The position numbers were made by a program, and so were the translations under genes. 28,549 nt of DNA from UMGS755 sp045602005 (GTDB taxonomy: Bacteria > Bacillota > Clostridia > UBA1381 > UBA9506): the NCBI GenBank assembly GCA_045602005.1, contig JAZSAS010000048.1, positions 1 through 28,549 of the forward strand, in the 5' to 3' direction. How positions within the stretch are numbered: the stretch's first letter is position 1; each line of letters begins with the position of its first letter. A model generated the notes under the pieces. It did no database searches. It saw nothing but the letters and a program-made list of their open reading frames with translations, and had not been told where the DNA came from. This document shows positions 14,067-22,827 of the stretch, one piece after another.

Positions 14067-15387
14067 GATTTCTCCTTCTCAGTTTGGCAATGAAAAAGCC
14101 ATCGCCGCTTTCCTCTTCAGGATAAAATGTTCCCATGCCCCCCGCCAATATTTCGGCAGCAGCACCGGTGATGTGAAGGTTTTCTATGGGCATCAGTTCA
14201 AATTCACCATGTTGTTTTAAAAAGGCCTGCACCTGCTTTTCGTTTTCCTCAGGATTCACGGTGCATGTGCTATATACCAAATCACCGCCGGGTTTTACAT
14301 ACTCCGCACAGTGGTTTAAAATTCTCTTCTGTATGTTAGCCAGTTCATCAAATTCCATCAATTCAGCTTTATATTTAATATCCGGCCGACGGCGAATCAC
14401 ACCCAAACCGGAACAAGGTGCATCAATTAAAATTTTATCCGCCTGGCAGGGAAAAGCATAGTCCGCCGCATCAGCCCTTTGGGTGTTAATGATGGTGATG
14501 CCCAGTCTTTCCGCCGTTCGATTAACAGACAGAAGCCGTTTTTCATAGAAATCAAGTGCCAGAATTTTTCCCTGATTGTTCATGAGTTCTGCCAAATGCG
14601 TGGTTTTGCCTCCCGGTGCGGCACAAACATCAAAAACCGTTTCCCCCGGCAGCGGCGCAAGGGCAAGTGCCGCCAATTGCGCACTCTGGTCCTGAATGGT
14701 GAAAAGACCCTCCTGATAAGCCGACAATGTTTGCACACCGCCGCTCTCAAACAACAAAGCACAATCAGACAGCCGTCCCCTACAGACGGTTACCCCTTCG
14801 GTTGCCAATCTCTCTATGAGGGCCTCCGGCGTGATTTTCAAAATATTTGTGCGAACACACAGCGCCGGTGTTCGATTGTTTTCCTCCATGAGTGCCTCTG
14901 CCCTTTCTGCACCAAGCTGTTCTGTCAGCCAATGCACCAAGGGCACAGGGTGGGAATAACGAACGGAAAGTGCTGTTTCACTACTATCCTCCGGCAGCTT
15001 GAGCCCCTCTGCTGCCGCTTTTCGCAAAATAGCATTAACGAATCCCCTGGAACGGGCCGCATATTTGCCTGTCAATTTAACCGATTCGTTCACAGCAGCA
15101 CTGGGTGGAATCTTGTCCATGTAGAACAGTTGATAAAGTCCCATCCGCAAAAGGCAAAGCACATAAGGTGCAATTTTTTTCAATTTAACGGAGGCATATC
15201 GGCTAATGGTATCATCTAACGTCAGCTTCCGCTTAACCACACCATAGGAAAGCTCCTTAACCAAAGCGGCATCACGGGCTGAAAGTTCCACCTGTTCTGT
15301 ATGGTTTTGAAAGCTGATGTTTAGATAGGCGCCGTTTTTTTCTATATCATATAAAATTTTCAGGGCAAGCTCTCTGGGTTGTATCAT
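14059..15387 (-). CDS. rsmB: 16S rRNA (C967-C5) methyltransferase RsmB
   Basis: 442 aa from the ATG at 15387, which has TGAGG 6 nt upstream; the ATG at 15399 has no SD. The N-terminal NusB-like RNA-binding domain covers ~1-135 (RELALKILYDIEKNGAYLN). The C-terminal Rossmann methyltransferase has FDVCAAPGGKTTHLAELM (SAM loop), DAPCSGLGVIRRRPD (Cys of motif IV) and VYSTCTVNPEENE (catalytic Cys of motif VI). It methylates C967 of 16S rRNA. It is the first gene of the eight-gene minus-strand operon; I find no confident promoter upstream. Confidence 0.96.
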   Translation of the reverse strand: MIQPRELALKILYDIEKNGAYLNISFQNHTEQVELSARDAALVKELSYGVVKRKLTLDDTISRYASVKLKKIAPYVLCLLRMGLYQLFYMDKIPPSAAVNESVKLTGKYAARSRGFVNAILRKAAAEGLKLPEDSSETALSVRYSHPVPLVHWLTEQLGAERAEALMEENNRTPALCVRTNILKITPEALIERLATEGVTVCRGRLSDCALLFESGGVQTLSAYQEGLFTIQDQSAQLAALALAPLPGETVFDVCAAPGGKTTHLAELMNNQGKILALDFYEKRLLSVNRTAERLGITIINTQRADAADYAFPCQADKILIDAPCSGLGVIRRRPDIKYKAELMEFDELANIQKRILNHCAEYVKPGGDLVYSTCTVNPEENEKQVQAFLKQHGEFELMPIENLHITGAAAEILAGGMGTFYPEEESGDGFFIAKLRRRNHG

Positions 15388-15535
15388 ATAAAACCTCATT
15401 AAAGTCTATTTTAAGTATCACTGGAATTATGGGAATCGAGATAACTGTTTACAGGGAACGGATTTATCCGGTTCACAGCTGGAACGTGTAAATGCATTCC
15501 CCGCAAATTCCACCTCATCCACCGCAAGCGGTCCC

Positions 15536-15562
15536 CCTTCCCCTCAAGGGGAAGGCTTTTTT
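15536..15562 (+). repeat. Terminator-like hairpin repeat (CCTTCCCC/GGGGAAGG) in a divergent intergenic region
   Basis: An 8-bp GC stem with TCAA loop (15536-15555), followed on the plus strand by CTTTTTTA. A smaller CCGC-AA-GCGG hairpin lies just before it. No gene ends upstream on this strand, because the neighbours diverge. I recall this CCGC...CCTTCCCC pattern as a dispersed intergenic repeat in Clostridia; the copy number here cannot be judged. Confidence 0.55.
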
Positions 15563-15677
15563 ATCCCTTTCATATCAAACCTTTAAAATCACCAAACGAT
15601 TTAGATGCCATTCTTTTTTGCTTGATTCGCATTTTGCATACGAAGCACATTTAGTTCATCGTCACACGAATTCAACC

Positions 15678-15706
15678 GAATAAATTTAACTTTGTTAAAT
15701 TTATTC
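15678..15706. repeat. Perfect 13-bp inverted repeat with 3-nt loop
   Basis: GAATAAATTTAAC (15678-15690), TTT, GTTAAATTTATTC (15694-15706). It is fully symmetric and lies ~230 bases upstream of rnj. It has no T-run, so it is not a classical terminator. The remainder of 15388-15935 shows no gene. Confidence 0.7.
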
Positions 15707-15820
15707 TACCACAAAATCACAGATAATTCAACATTTGCACAGGATTTTATTCATTGTCGAAAAATTTTGCTTAAATTTTGAAATTATTTTCAAAAACTAC
15801 TTTATTATTAAAGAAAAATC

Positions 15821-15829
15821 TGGTATACT
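15821..15829 (+). promoter_or_regulatory. Probable extended -10 promoter of the rnj operon
   Basis: TGG-TATACT (15821-15829) is an extended -10; the -35 position (15801-15806, TTTATT) is weak. It would give a leader of ~100 nt to the GTG start at 15936. Confidence 0.5.
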
Positions 15830-15935
15830 ATATAGTAGGTGATTTATTAGCATTTTTAGTGCTTTAAAATATAGTGCGGATATGCAAAATTCATGAGCAG
15901 AATTTTGTGTTTAAATAAAAAATGGAGGTTTAATT

Positions 15936-17600
15936 GTGGCAAAAAATCTAAAATTGAAAATCATCCCGCTGGGAGGGCTCAATGAGATCGGAAAGAATTT
16001 GACTGTCTTTGAGTATGGAAACGACATTGTCGTGCTCGATTGCGGCATGGCCTTCCCTGATGATAACATGCCCGGCATTGATATGGTGATTCCGGACATT
16101 TCCTATTTGGAAAAAAACCGGGATAAAATCAGGGGCATTGTGCTAACCCATGGTCATGAGGACCATATTGGCGGCATCCCCTATTTTTTGAAGAAAATCA
16201 ACGTTCCCATTTACGGAACCCGCCTGACCCTGGGCTTGGTGGAATTAAAGCTCAAGGAGCATCACCTGCTCTCCAAAACCAAGTTGATGCGGGTAAAAGC
16301 AGGAGACACTGTGAAACTGGGTGCCTTTCGGGTGGAATTCATTCACACCAACCATTCCATTGCAGATGCAGTGGCAATTGCAATTCACACACCCTTAGGT
16401 GTTGTGGTTCACTCTGGTGACTTTAAGATTGACTCTACCCCCATTGAAGGCAGCATGATGGATGTGGCCCGTTTTGGCGAGCTAGGCAGAAAAGGCGTTT
16501 TGGCGCTATTGTCTGACAGCACCAATGTAGAGCGGCCGGGCTATACCATGTCTGAATCCACTGTGGGACAAACCTTTGATGATTTGTTTAGAAACTGTGA
16601 CGGGCGTATTCTGGTGGCAACCTTTGCCTCTAATATTCATCGTGTTCAGCAAATTATCAACGCTGCTTACCGTTATGGCAGAAAGGTGGCAGTTTCCGGC
16701 AGGAGTATGGAAAACGTGCTGGAGGTGGCCATGATCTTGGGGTACATGGCTGTGCCGGAGGGCGTGTTAATAAGCATTGACGATATTAAAAAATACCGAC
16801 CCAATCAGCTGTGCATCATTACAACAGGAAGTCAGGGAGAGGCTATGTCAGCACTATCTCGCATGGCATATTCCGACCACAAAAAGGTGGAAATCGTTCG
16901 GGGTGATATGGTAATTGTGTCAGCAAGTCCCATTCCCGGCAATGAGCGTGCCATTTCCAATGTGATTAATGAGCTGTTTAAAAAAGGTGCCCAGGTGATT
17001 TACAAATCCTTGGAGCACACCCACGTTTCCGGTCACGCCTGCCAGGAAGAGCTCAAGCTGTTGCTCTCCTTAGTGAAGCCTAAATTCTTTATTCCGGTTC
17101 ATGGAGAATACCGGCACTTAAAACTGCATGCTTCCCTTGCCGAGGGGGCAGGCATTAATCCAAAAAACATTGTGATATCTGACATCGGCAAGGTCATTGA
17201 AATCGGACCAAACAGCATCCGGCAGACCGCCACAGTGCCCTCCGGCATTGTGTTGATTGACGGTTTGGGTGTGGGCGATGTAGGCAATATCGTTCTTCGG
17301 GACAGAAAACATCTGGCAGAAGACGGCATTATTATCGTGGTGGTAACTCTGGCGAAAAAGACCGGTGAGGTTTTAGCCGGACCGGATGTGCTTTCCCGTG
17401 GCTTTGTTTATGTGAGAGAATCTGAGGACCTGATGGAAGAAGCCAAGCAAGTGGCACGTCAGGCGCTGGACAAATGTGCACATAAAAAAGTTAAGGACTG
17501 GACAGGTATGAAAAACAGCCTAAAAACCAGCATGAGTGACTTTCTTTACACCAAAACCAAACGGAAGCCCATGGTGCTGCCGGTTATTATGGAAGTTTAA
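15936..17600 (+). CDS. rnj: Ribonuclease J (metallo-beta-lactamase/beta-CASP nuclease)
   Basis: 554 aa, full length. GTG start with GGAGG 7 nt upstream. Metallo-beta-lactamase motif THGHEDHIGG (residues 71-80), HTNHSIADAVA, HSGDFKID and SDSTN (metal ligands); the beta-CASP domain follows with FASNIHRVQ, GRSM and HVSGHACQEE (motif C His). The C-terminal domain ends QTRKPMVLPVIMEV-like (TKRKPMVLP). RNase J has 5'-3' exo- and endonuclease activity and is central to mRNA decay and rRNA processing in Firmicutes. Only one copy is visible; whether J1 or J2 cannot be decided. metK starts 33 nt later. Confidence 0.96.
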   Translation: MAKNLKLKIIPLGGLNEIGKNLTVFEYGNDIVVLDCGMAFPDDNMPGIDMVIPDISYLEKNRDKIRGIVLTHGHEDHIGGIPYFLKKINVPIYGTRLTLGLVELKLKEHHLLSKTKLMRVKAGDTVKLGAFRVEFIHTNHSIADAVAIAIHTPLGVVVHSGDFKIDSTPIEGSMMDVARFGELGRKGVLALLSDSTNVERPGYTMSESTVGQTFDDLFRNCDGRILVATFASNIHRVQQIINAAYRYGRKVAVSGRSMENVLEVAMILGYMAVPEGVLISIDDIKKYRPNQLCIITTGSQGEAMSALSRMAYSDHKKVEIVRGDMVIVSASPIPGNERAISNVINELFKKGAQVIYKSLEHTHVSGHACQEELKLLLSLVKPKFFIPVHGEYRHLKLHASLAEGAGINPKNIVISDIGKVIEIGPNSIRQTATVPSGIVLIDGLGVGDVGNIVLRDRKHLAEDGIIIVVVTLAKKTGEVLAGPDVLSRGFVYVRESEDLMEEAKQVARQALDKCAHKKVKDWTGMKNSLKTSMSDFLYTKTKRKPMVLPVIMEV

Positions 17601-17633
17601 TTTTAAAAAATGTATTTTGTGAGGGATTTATCA

Positions 17634-18797
17634 ATGAAACTGCAAGAAAAAAAATTATTTACGTCTGAATCTGTAACAGAGGGGCATCCTGATAAAATTT
17701 CAGACATTATTTCAGATGCCATTTTAGATGAAATATTAAAGCATGACCCTAAAGGACGCGTGGCCTGCGAAGTAACCGTTACCACCGGATTGGTTTTAGT
17801 GGTTGGCGAAATTTCAACCACGACTTATGTAGACATTGCCAAGGTGGTGCGTGAGTGTGTTCGTGAAGTGGGCTATGACCGTGCGAAATATGGTTTCGAC
17901 TGCGACACCTGCGCTGTTATCACCGCCATCGACGAGCAATCGCCCGATATTGCACTGGGCGTTGACCGGGAAGGCGCCGGTGACCAGGGCATTATGTTTG
18001 GTTATGCCTGCAACGAAACCGAAGAGCTGATGCCGCTGGCCATCAGCCTGGCACACAAGCTGACACTGCAGCTGTCTAAGGTCCGCAAGTCTGGCGAGCT
18101 TTCCTATATCCGTCCCGACGGAAAATCTCAAGTCACTGTTGTGTATGACGAAAATGACTGCCCCGTGGCAGTGGATACTGTTGTGGTGTCCACTCAGCAC
18201 GGGGAAGAGGTTTCTCAGGAAACCATCCGCAAGGATATTATGGACAAGGTCATTCGCCCTGTCATTCCTGCATCTCTTTTAACAGAAGATACAAAATATT
18301 ATATCAATCCCACAGGACGGTTTGTGGTGGGTGGCCCTCAGGGCGATTCCGGTCACACCGGCAGAAAGCTGATTGTTGATACATACGGCGGTGCTGCCCG
18401 TCACGGCGGCGGTGCCTTCTCCGGCAAAGACCCCACAAAGGTTGACCGCAGCGCAGCCTATGCAGCTCGGTATGTTGCCAAAAACGTTGTGGCAGCCGGC
18501 CTGGCCGACCGCTGTGAGCTGCAGCTTGGTTATGCCATTGGTGTGGCAGAGCCGGTTTCAGTTCGAGTGGATACCTTCGGCACTGCTAAGATTCCGGAAG
18601 CCATGATTGAAAAACTGGTGGCAAAGCACTTTGATTTGCGTCCGGCAGCAATCATTGAAAGCCTGAATCTGCGCCGGCCCATTTATAAACAAACTGCCTC
18701 TTATGGTCATTTTGGACGCACAGATTTAGATTTGCCCTGGGAAAAAACCGATCAAGCAGCACTTTTAAAGCAGGAAGCTGCTACAATGCTGAAATAA
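17634..18797 (+). CDS. metK: S-adenosylmethionine synthetase
   Basis: 387 aa from the ATG at 17634, chosen because GAGGG lies 8 nt upstream and the protein then begins MKLQEKKLFTSESVTEGHPDK; an ATG 8 codons earlier (17610) has no SD. Conserved parts: SVTEGHPDKISD (ATP), GAGDQGIMFGYA (substrate loop), PTGRFVVGGPQGDSGHTGRK (P-loop-like), and the C-terminal YGHFGR. It makes SAM from methionine and ATP. No SAM riboswitch or T-box is present, because the gene directly follows rnj and seems transcribed with it. The product supplies the methyl donor for RlmN and RsmB, encoded in the divergent operon. Confidence 0.97.
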   Translation: MKLQEKKLFTSESVTEGHPDKISDIISDAILDEILKHDPKGRVACEVTVTTGLVLVVGEISTTTYVDIAKVVRECVREVGYDRAKYGFDCDTCAVITAIDEQSPDIALGVDREGAGDQGIMFGYACNETEELMPLAISLAHKLTLQLSKVRKSGELSYIRPDGKSQVTVVYDENDCPVAVDTVVVSTQHGEEVSQETIRKDIMDKVIRPVIPASLLTEDTKYYINPTGRFVVGGPQGDSGHTGRKLIVDTYGGAARHGGGAFSGKDPTKVDRSAAYAARYVAKNVVAAGLADRCELQLGYAIGVAEPVSVRVDTFGTAKIPEAMIEKLVAKHFDLRPAAIIESLNLRRPIYKQTASYGHFGRTDLDLPWEKTDQAALLKQEAATMLK

Positions 18798-18826
18798 CCG
18801 ACTCACGCTTAAAGGGGATTGAAACC

Positions 18827-19510
18827 ATGAAAATTTTAATTGTTGATGACGAAAAATTATTGGTCAAGGGAATTAAATATAATTTTGAGCAAGAGGGTTA
18901 CACAGTTCTGGCCGCTTACGACGGCGAGGAAGCCATTAAAATGGCTTATGACAAAAGCATTGACCTGATTATTCTGGATTTGATGTTGCCGAAAATTGAC
19001 GGTCTCTCTGTGTGCCAGAAGGTTCGGGAATTTTCTAATGTTCCCATTGTGATGCTGACAGCAAAAAATGAGGATATGGACAAAATTCTGGGACTTGAAT
19101 ATGGTGCTGATGATTATCTCACAAAACCCTTTAACATTCTGGAGCTGAAAGCCCGTGTCAAGGCGGTTCTGCGCCGGATGACGCCGGCAGGCATCCAAGC
19201 AAAAGAAAGCGTTGTATCTATCGGCAGCGTGAAGCTGGATTATAATTTGCGCCGTGTGGTGATGAATGATAAAGTCATTGACCTGACCGCCAAGGAATTT
19301 GACCTGATGGATTTATTTGTCTGCAATGCCGGCAAAGTATATTCCCGTGAGAACCTGTTAGATATCGTTTGGGGCTATGACTACCCCGGCGATGTGCGAA
19401 CTGTGGATGTTCATGTGCGGCGATTGAGAGAAAAAATTGAACCCAATCCTGCCGAACCGATTTACATTCACACCAAATGGGGAGTTGGTTATTATTTTAA
19501 AGAAGTTTAA
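18827..19510 (+). CDS. OmpR/PhoB-family response regulator (WalR/PhoP-like)
   Basis: 227 aa. The receiver domain (1-~118) has acidic pocket DDE (7-9), phospho-acceptor Asp51 in LILDLMLP, TAKNEDMD with the conserved Thr/Ala, and Lys in LTKPF. The C-terminal winged helix (~130-225) has LTAKEFDLMDLFVCNAGKVYSRENLLD and DVRTVDVHVRRLREKIE. AAAGGGG lies 9 nt before the ATG. The partner kinase gene starts just past the stop. Many Clostridia pairs of this shape sense the envelope state, but the signal here is not readable. Placed between metK and a cysteine desulfurase. Confidence 0.95.
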   Translation: MKILIVDDEKLLVKGIKYNFEQEGYTVLAAYDGEEAIKMAYDKSIDLIILDLMLPKIDGLSVCQKVREFSNVPIVMLTAKNEDMDKILGLEYGADDYLTKPFNILELKARVKAVLRRMTPAGIQAKESVVSIGSVKLDYNLRRVVMNDKVIDLTAKEFDLMDLFVCNAGKVYSRENLLDIVWGYDYPGDVRTVDVHVRRLREKIEPNPAEPIYIHTKWGVGYYFKEV

Positions 19511-19520
19511 AATAATTTTT

Positions 19521-20918
19521 TTGAATATTCGTTGGAAAATCGCCGCCACCTATCTCATTATTATTCTGGTGGTGCTTTTGGTGCTCAGCTCTTTTTTGCT
19601 TAACACCTTGTCTTCTTATTTGTTTGACCAAAAAAAAATGGAGGTTTTAACCAACGCCAACGTCATTGCCAGTATCATTCCCGAAAATTTTACAGATGAA
19701 TACATCAGCACTAAGCTGCCCCAATTGCCGTTGGAAAAAAATGCCCGTGCCATTATTGTGAACACTGAAAGCACGGTTCTATATGACTCCTATTCTGAAA
19801 CCAGCATCAAAAATAAGACCTTTATCAATGCTACCATCACCGATGCACTGCTTTCCATCGGCAAAAATTCTTCCAGAGCCTATAAGGAGGAAGGCAGCTG
19901 GTTTATCGACGCAGCGGTGCCTATGATTAAAAATGCTAAAACCGTGGGGGCTGTCTACCTGATTCAATCCGGTGACTCTACAGAGGAAATTATTTTACAT
20001 ATCAGAAACGCCCTGTTGATGCTGGGCAGTCTGGTTGTTGTCTTTGTGGGCATTTTCAGCGCCTCTATGGCAAGTATTTTAACCTTACCCATTGAACGGT
20101 TTACCAGATTTATTAACAACATGCCCAAAGACAGCCTGCAGCATGTTCAGGTTAACTCCCGTGACGAAATCGGTCAGTTGGCCATCGCTTTTAACAATTT
20201 GATTGACAGAATGGCAGAGCTGGAGGAAAAACGGCGTGCCTTCGTTTCCAATGCCTCTCACGAATTGAAAACGCCTCTTTCCATCATCAAGCTCTTATCA
20301 GACTCACTCATGCAAACGGAAAATCCAGACCCTGAGTTTATCAAGGAATTTCTCAGCGATATGAGCAAGGAGGTTGACCGCCTCACCCGCATCATTGAAA
20401 AACTGTTAGACATGACTCAAATGGATTCCAGTCAGATGAATATGCAGTTTATTCACACCGATGTGCGGGAGATTGTGCAGGAGGTTTATGATAAACTGGT
20501 GCCTCTTGCTTTAAACAAAAACATTTCTCTCAGCCTAAATCAGCCTGACGGAGAAGTGATTCTCCCTGTTGAGCGTGACACGCTCACAGAAGCTATTTAT
20601 AACATTGCAGACAACAGCATTAAATACACAGAAAGCGGCGGCAGCGTTACCATGAGTGTCAGCCGTGATTTGGGGAATATTTACATTGCAGTCAGCGACA
20701 CCGGCATCGGCATTCCCAAAGATGAAATTCAAAAGATTTTCGACCGGTTTTACAGGGTGGATAAGGCTCGTGCCAGAGAAACCGGCGGCACAGGTTTGGG
20801 ACTTTCTATCGCCTTAGACGCCGTGAAGCTTCACGGCGGACATATAGAAGTGAAAAGCGAAGAAGAGGCCGGCAGCCGTTTCACCATCACACTGCCCTAT
20901 CCGGAGGAAAAAGCATGA
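19521..20918 (+). CDS. Sensor histidine kinase, partner of the upstream response regulator
   Basis: ~465 aa. Order: short cytoplasmic start, TM1 (IAATYLIIILVVLLVLSSFLL), extracellular sensor of ~130 residues, TM2 (LLMLGSLVVVFVGIFSASMASI), HAMP, HisKA with FVSNASHELKTPLSIIK (phospho-His), HATPase_c with DNSIKY (N box), DTGIGIP (G1) and GGTGLGLSIA (G2). Start is uncertain: the frame is open back into the regulator gene (ATG at 19437, overlapping by 74 nt). No ATG lies near the junction; a TTG at 19521, 10 nt past the regulator stop and giving LNIRWKIAATY, is the best candidate, with another TTG at 19485. Translational coupling is likely. Confidence 0.93.
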   Translation: MNIRWKIAATYLIIILVVLLVLSSFLLNTLSSYLFDQKKMEVLTNANVIASIIPENFTDEYISTKLPQLPLEKNARAIIVNTESTVLYDSYSETSIKNKTFINATITDALLSIGKNSSRAYKEEGSWFIDAAVPMIKNAKTVGAVYLIQSGDSTEEIILHIRNALLMLGSLVVVFVGIFSASMASILTLPIERFTRFINNMPKDSLQHVQVNSRDEIGQLAIAFNNLIDRMAELEEKRRAFVSNASHELKTPLSIIKLLSDSLMQTENPDPEFIKEFLSDMSKEVDRLTRIIEKLLDMTQMDSSQMNMQFIHTDVREIVQEVYDKLVPLALNKNISLSLNQPDGEVILPVERDTLTEAIYNIADNSIKYTESGGSVTMSVSRDLGNIYIAVSDTGIGIPKDEIQKIFDRFYRVDKARARETGGTGLGLSIALDAVKLHGGHIEVKSEEEAGSRFTITLPYPEEKA

Positions 20919-22057
20919 TTTATTTGGACAACAGTGCCACAACCCGACCTTTTGATGAAGTGACGGCGCTTATGGCCGATTTGCAGCAAAATACTTTTGG
21001 CAATCCTTCTTCTTTGCATCGTGTCGGCATTGCGGCCGAGCACGCAATGACAGACGCCCGAAAGCAGGTTCTTTCTGCCTTCGGCACAGATGAAGGCAAC
21101 TTCATTTTCACAGCCGGCGGAACCGAAGCCAACAACTTGGCCATTTTAGGCACCATGCTCCACCGGATTCGCAGAACGCCTCAAATTATTACCACAAAAA
21201 TCGAACATCCCTCCGTTTTGGAAACCATCCGCTATCTAGAGTCTCTTGGTGCTGACTGCCACTATGCAGACGTTGACAGCCATGGCCATGTGGATGTAGA
21301 GCATTTTGCAAGCCTGTTAAGCCCTGAAACCGCTCTTGTTTCGGTCATGACCGTAAACAACGAAACCGGTGCCGTGCAAGACATTGCTACCCTTTGCCGG
21401 CTCACCAAACAGAAAAACCCAGACGCACTATTCCACACAGATGCTGTACAGGCACTGGGAAAAATCCCGTTGTACACCCGTGATTGGGGTGTGGATTTGG
21501 TGTCTGTCAGTTCCCACAAGATTAACGGCCCTAAGGGCAGCGGTGGTCTTTTTATCCGTAAGGGTGTTCACGTAAAACCCATTCTCCACGGAGGCGGACA
21601 GGAAAACGGCCTGCGAAGCGGCACACAGAACACAGTCGCCATTGCCGGCTTTGGCCTGGCAACAGAATTAACTCTTGCCCACATGCCGAAAAAAGCAATT
21701 GAAATGGAAAGGCTGCGCATTCAATTGGCCGACGGTCTTGAAGCAATCCCCGGTTGCCGAGTGGTGAAAACAACCAGTGCCGCTCCCCACATTGTTTGCG
21801 CACTGTTTCCGGGTGTGAAATCAGAGACCCTGCTCCACACTTTAGAGGCACGAGGGATTTACGTATCCAGCGGCTCAGCCTGTTCCTCCAACAAACCCCA
21901 GCTCAGCCCTACTCTGCTGGCCATGGGCTTTAGCCGGAAGGAAATTGAGGGTGCCATTCGTTTCAGTTTGGGAACAGCCACGAAGGAATCGGATATCGCC
22001 GCCACATTGGCCGCTGTTGGTGAAGAGGCTGGCTTATTGTTGGGCATTTCCAGATGA
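20915..22057 (+). CDS. Cysteine desulfurase (IscS/NifS family)
   Basis: 380 aa. PLP enzyme of the class V aminotransferase fold: YLDNSATTRPF start, GGTEANNLA, HTDAVQALGK, Lys202 in SVSSHKINGPKGSGG (Schiff base), and Cys323 in SSGSACSSNKPQLS (persulfide carrier). It releases sulfur from cysteine for Fe-S clusters or tRNA thiolation. The long SGSACSS loop suggests IscS/group I. The ATG overlaps the kinase stop (ATGA), so translation is coupled to the two-component genes. No iscU or thiI follows, so the sulfur acceptor is not shown here. Confidence 0.95.
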   Translation: MIYLDNSATTRPFDEVTALMADLQQNTFGNPSSLHRVGIAAEHAMTDARKQVLSAFGTDEGNFIFTAGGTEANNLAILGTMLHRIRRTPQIITTKIEHPSVLETIRYLESLGADCHYADVDSHGHVDVEHFASLLSPETALVSVMTVNNETGAVQDIATLCRLTKQKNPDALFHTDAVQALGKIPLYTRDWGVDLVSVSSHKINGPKGSGGLFIRKGVHVKPILHGGGQENGLRSGTQNTVAIAGFGLATELTLAHMPKKAIEMERLRIQLADGLEAIPGCRVVKTTSAAPHIVCALFPGVKSETLLHTLEARGIYVSSGSACSSNKPQLSPTLLAMGFSRKEIEGAIRFSLGTATKESDIAATLAAVGEEAGLLLGISR

Positions 22058-22084
22058 TGCGCCCTAGGGGCATCCGGCTTTTCG
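22056..22084 (+). terminator. Possible terminator after the cysteine desulfurase
   Basis: GATGC pairs with GCATC around CCC-TA-GGG with one bulge, followed by CCGGCTTTT. The T-run is short. No gene is visible from 22085 to 22285, only a TATAAT at 22212-22217 without a convincing -35. Confidence 0.35.
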
Positions 22085-22285
22085 CTGTATATCTTCCTCA
22101 TAAACGTCAAAGACTATATCAAAGAACTTAGCACACGAAAACCACCGGAATTTTCATCCCTGTTATGTGGGTTTTATCATATTTTAAGTATGATTTTGTT
22201 CCTATGGTTCATATAATAATCAGAGGGCTTACGGCACGCAGGGTGACATTCTGCCGTTGCTTAAGGAATTTCGGTTGAGAAAGGA

Positions 22286-22822
22286 ATGGCAAAACCATTG
22301 AAAAATATTGTGTTAATTGGATTTATGGGGGTTGGCAAAACCACTGTCGGCAAACGGGTTGCTGCGCAACTGAAGATTGACTTTTTTGATACCGATGAGG
22401 CTATTCGCCGTTGCGAGAAAATGCCTGTGCATGAACTGTTGCAGAAAAAAGGTGCTAAATATTTTGAGGGTGCACAACGATTTGCTGTTTCCACTCTTGC
22501 GCAAAATGAGGGGTGCCTGATTTCTACCGGCGGCGATACAGTAACCGACCCTTTTAATCTCTCAGAACTACAAAAAAACGGTATTTTGTTCTGGCTTAAA
22601 GCCACACCTGAAACGGTGTTTGAAAACACCCGTCATTCACCGGGTAAACGTCCCGGTCTTGCTAAAGCCTCATTGACAGAAATCAGTCAAATGATGGCCG
22701 AGCGGGAACCCTTTTATCAAAAAGCCAACGTGGTGATTCCCGTAGACCACGACAGCATTGACCAAACAGTAAACGAAATTATAAAGCAATATACATTATT
22801 AACAAAAGAAGAGAAAGGATGA
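22286..22822 (+). CDS. aroK: Shikimate kinase-like protein, divergent
   Basis: 178 aa. Walker A GFMGVGKTTVG (Lys18), Asp35/Asp37 in FFDTDEAI (Mg/shikimate), lid Arg122 in KRPGLA, and Arg140 in REPFYQKANVVI match shikimate kinases, which phosphorylate shikimate in aromatic amino-acid synthesis. Two usual substrate features differ: the FRxxE motif reads FEGAQ (60-64), losing the shikimate-binding Arg, and the GGG loop reads TGGD (81-84). So the substrate may differ or activity may be reduced. Start: the ATG at 22286 directly follows AAGGA (no spacer), while an in-frame TTG at 22298 gives the more usual MKNIVLIGFMG. It is not next to other aro genes. Confidence 0.8.
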   Translation: MAKPLKNIVLIGFMGVGKTTVGKRVAAQLKIDFFDTDEAIRRCEKMPVHELLQKKGAKYFEGAQRFAVSTLAQNEGCLISTGGDTVTDPFNLSELQKNGILFWLKATPETVFENTRHSPGKRPGLAKASLTEISQMMAEREPFYQKANVVIPVDHDSIDQTVNEIIKQYTLLTKEEKG

Positions 22823-22827
22823 TTTTT

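Noticed and set aside
14479..15219. Long plus-strand open frame opposite rsmB
   Set aside because: It is antisense to a complete rsmB with all motifs, has no SD, and its composition is explained by the codon use of the real gene.
17601..17633. SAM riboswitch before metK
   Set aside because: Only 33 bases separate rnj and metK; there is no room for the aptamer and no terminator.
22085..22285. Leader, T-box or small gene before the shikimate kinase
   Set aside because: No conserved T-box core, no terminator, and no open frame with an SD; only short weak hairpins.
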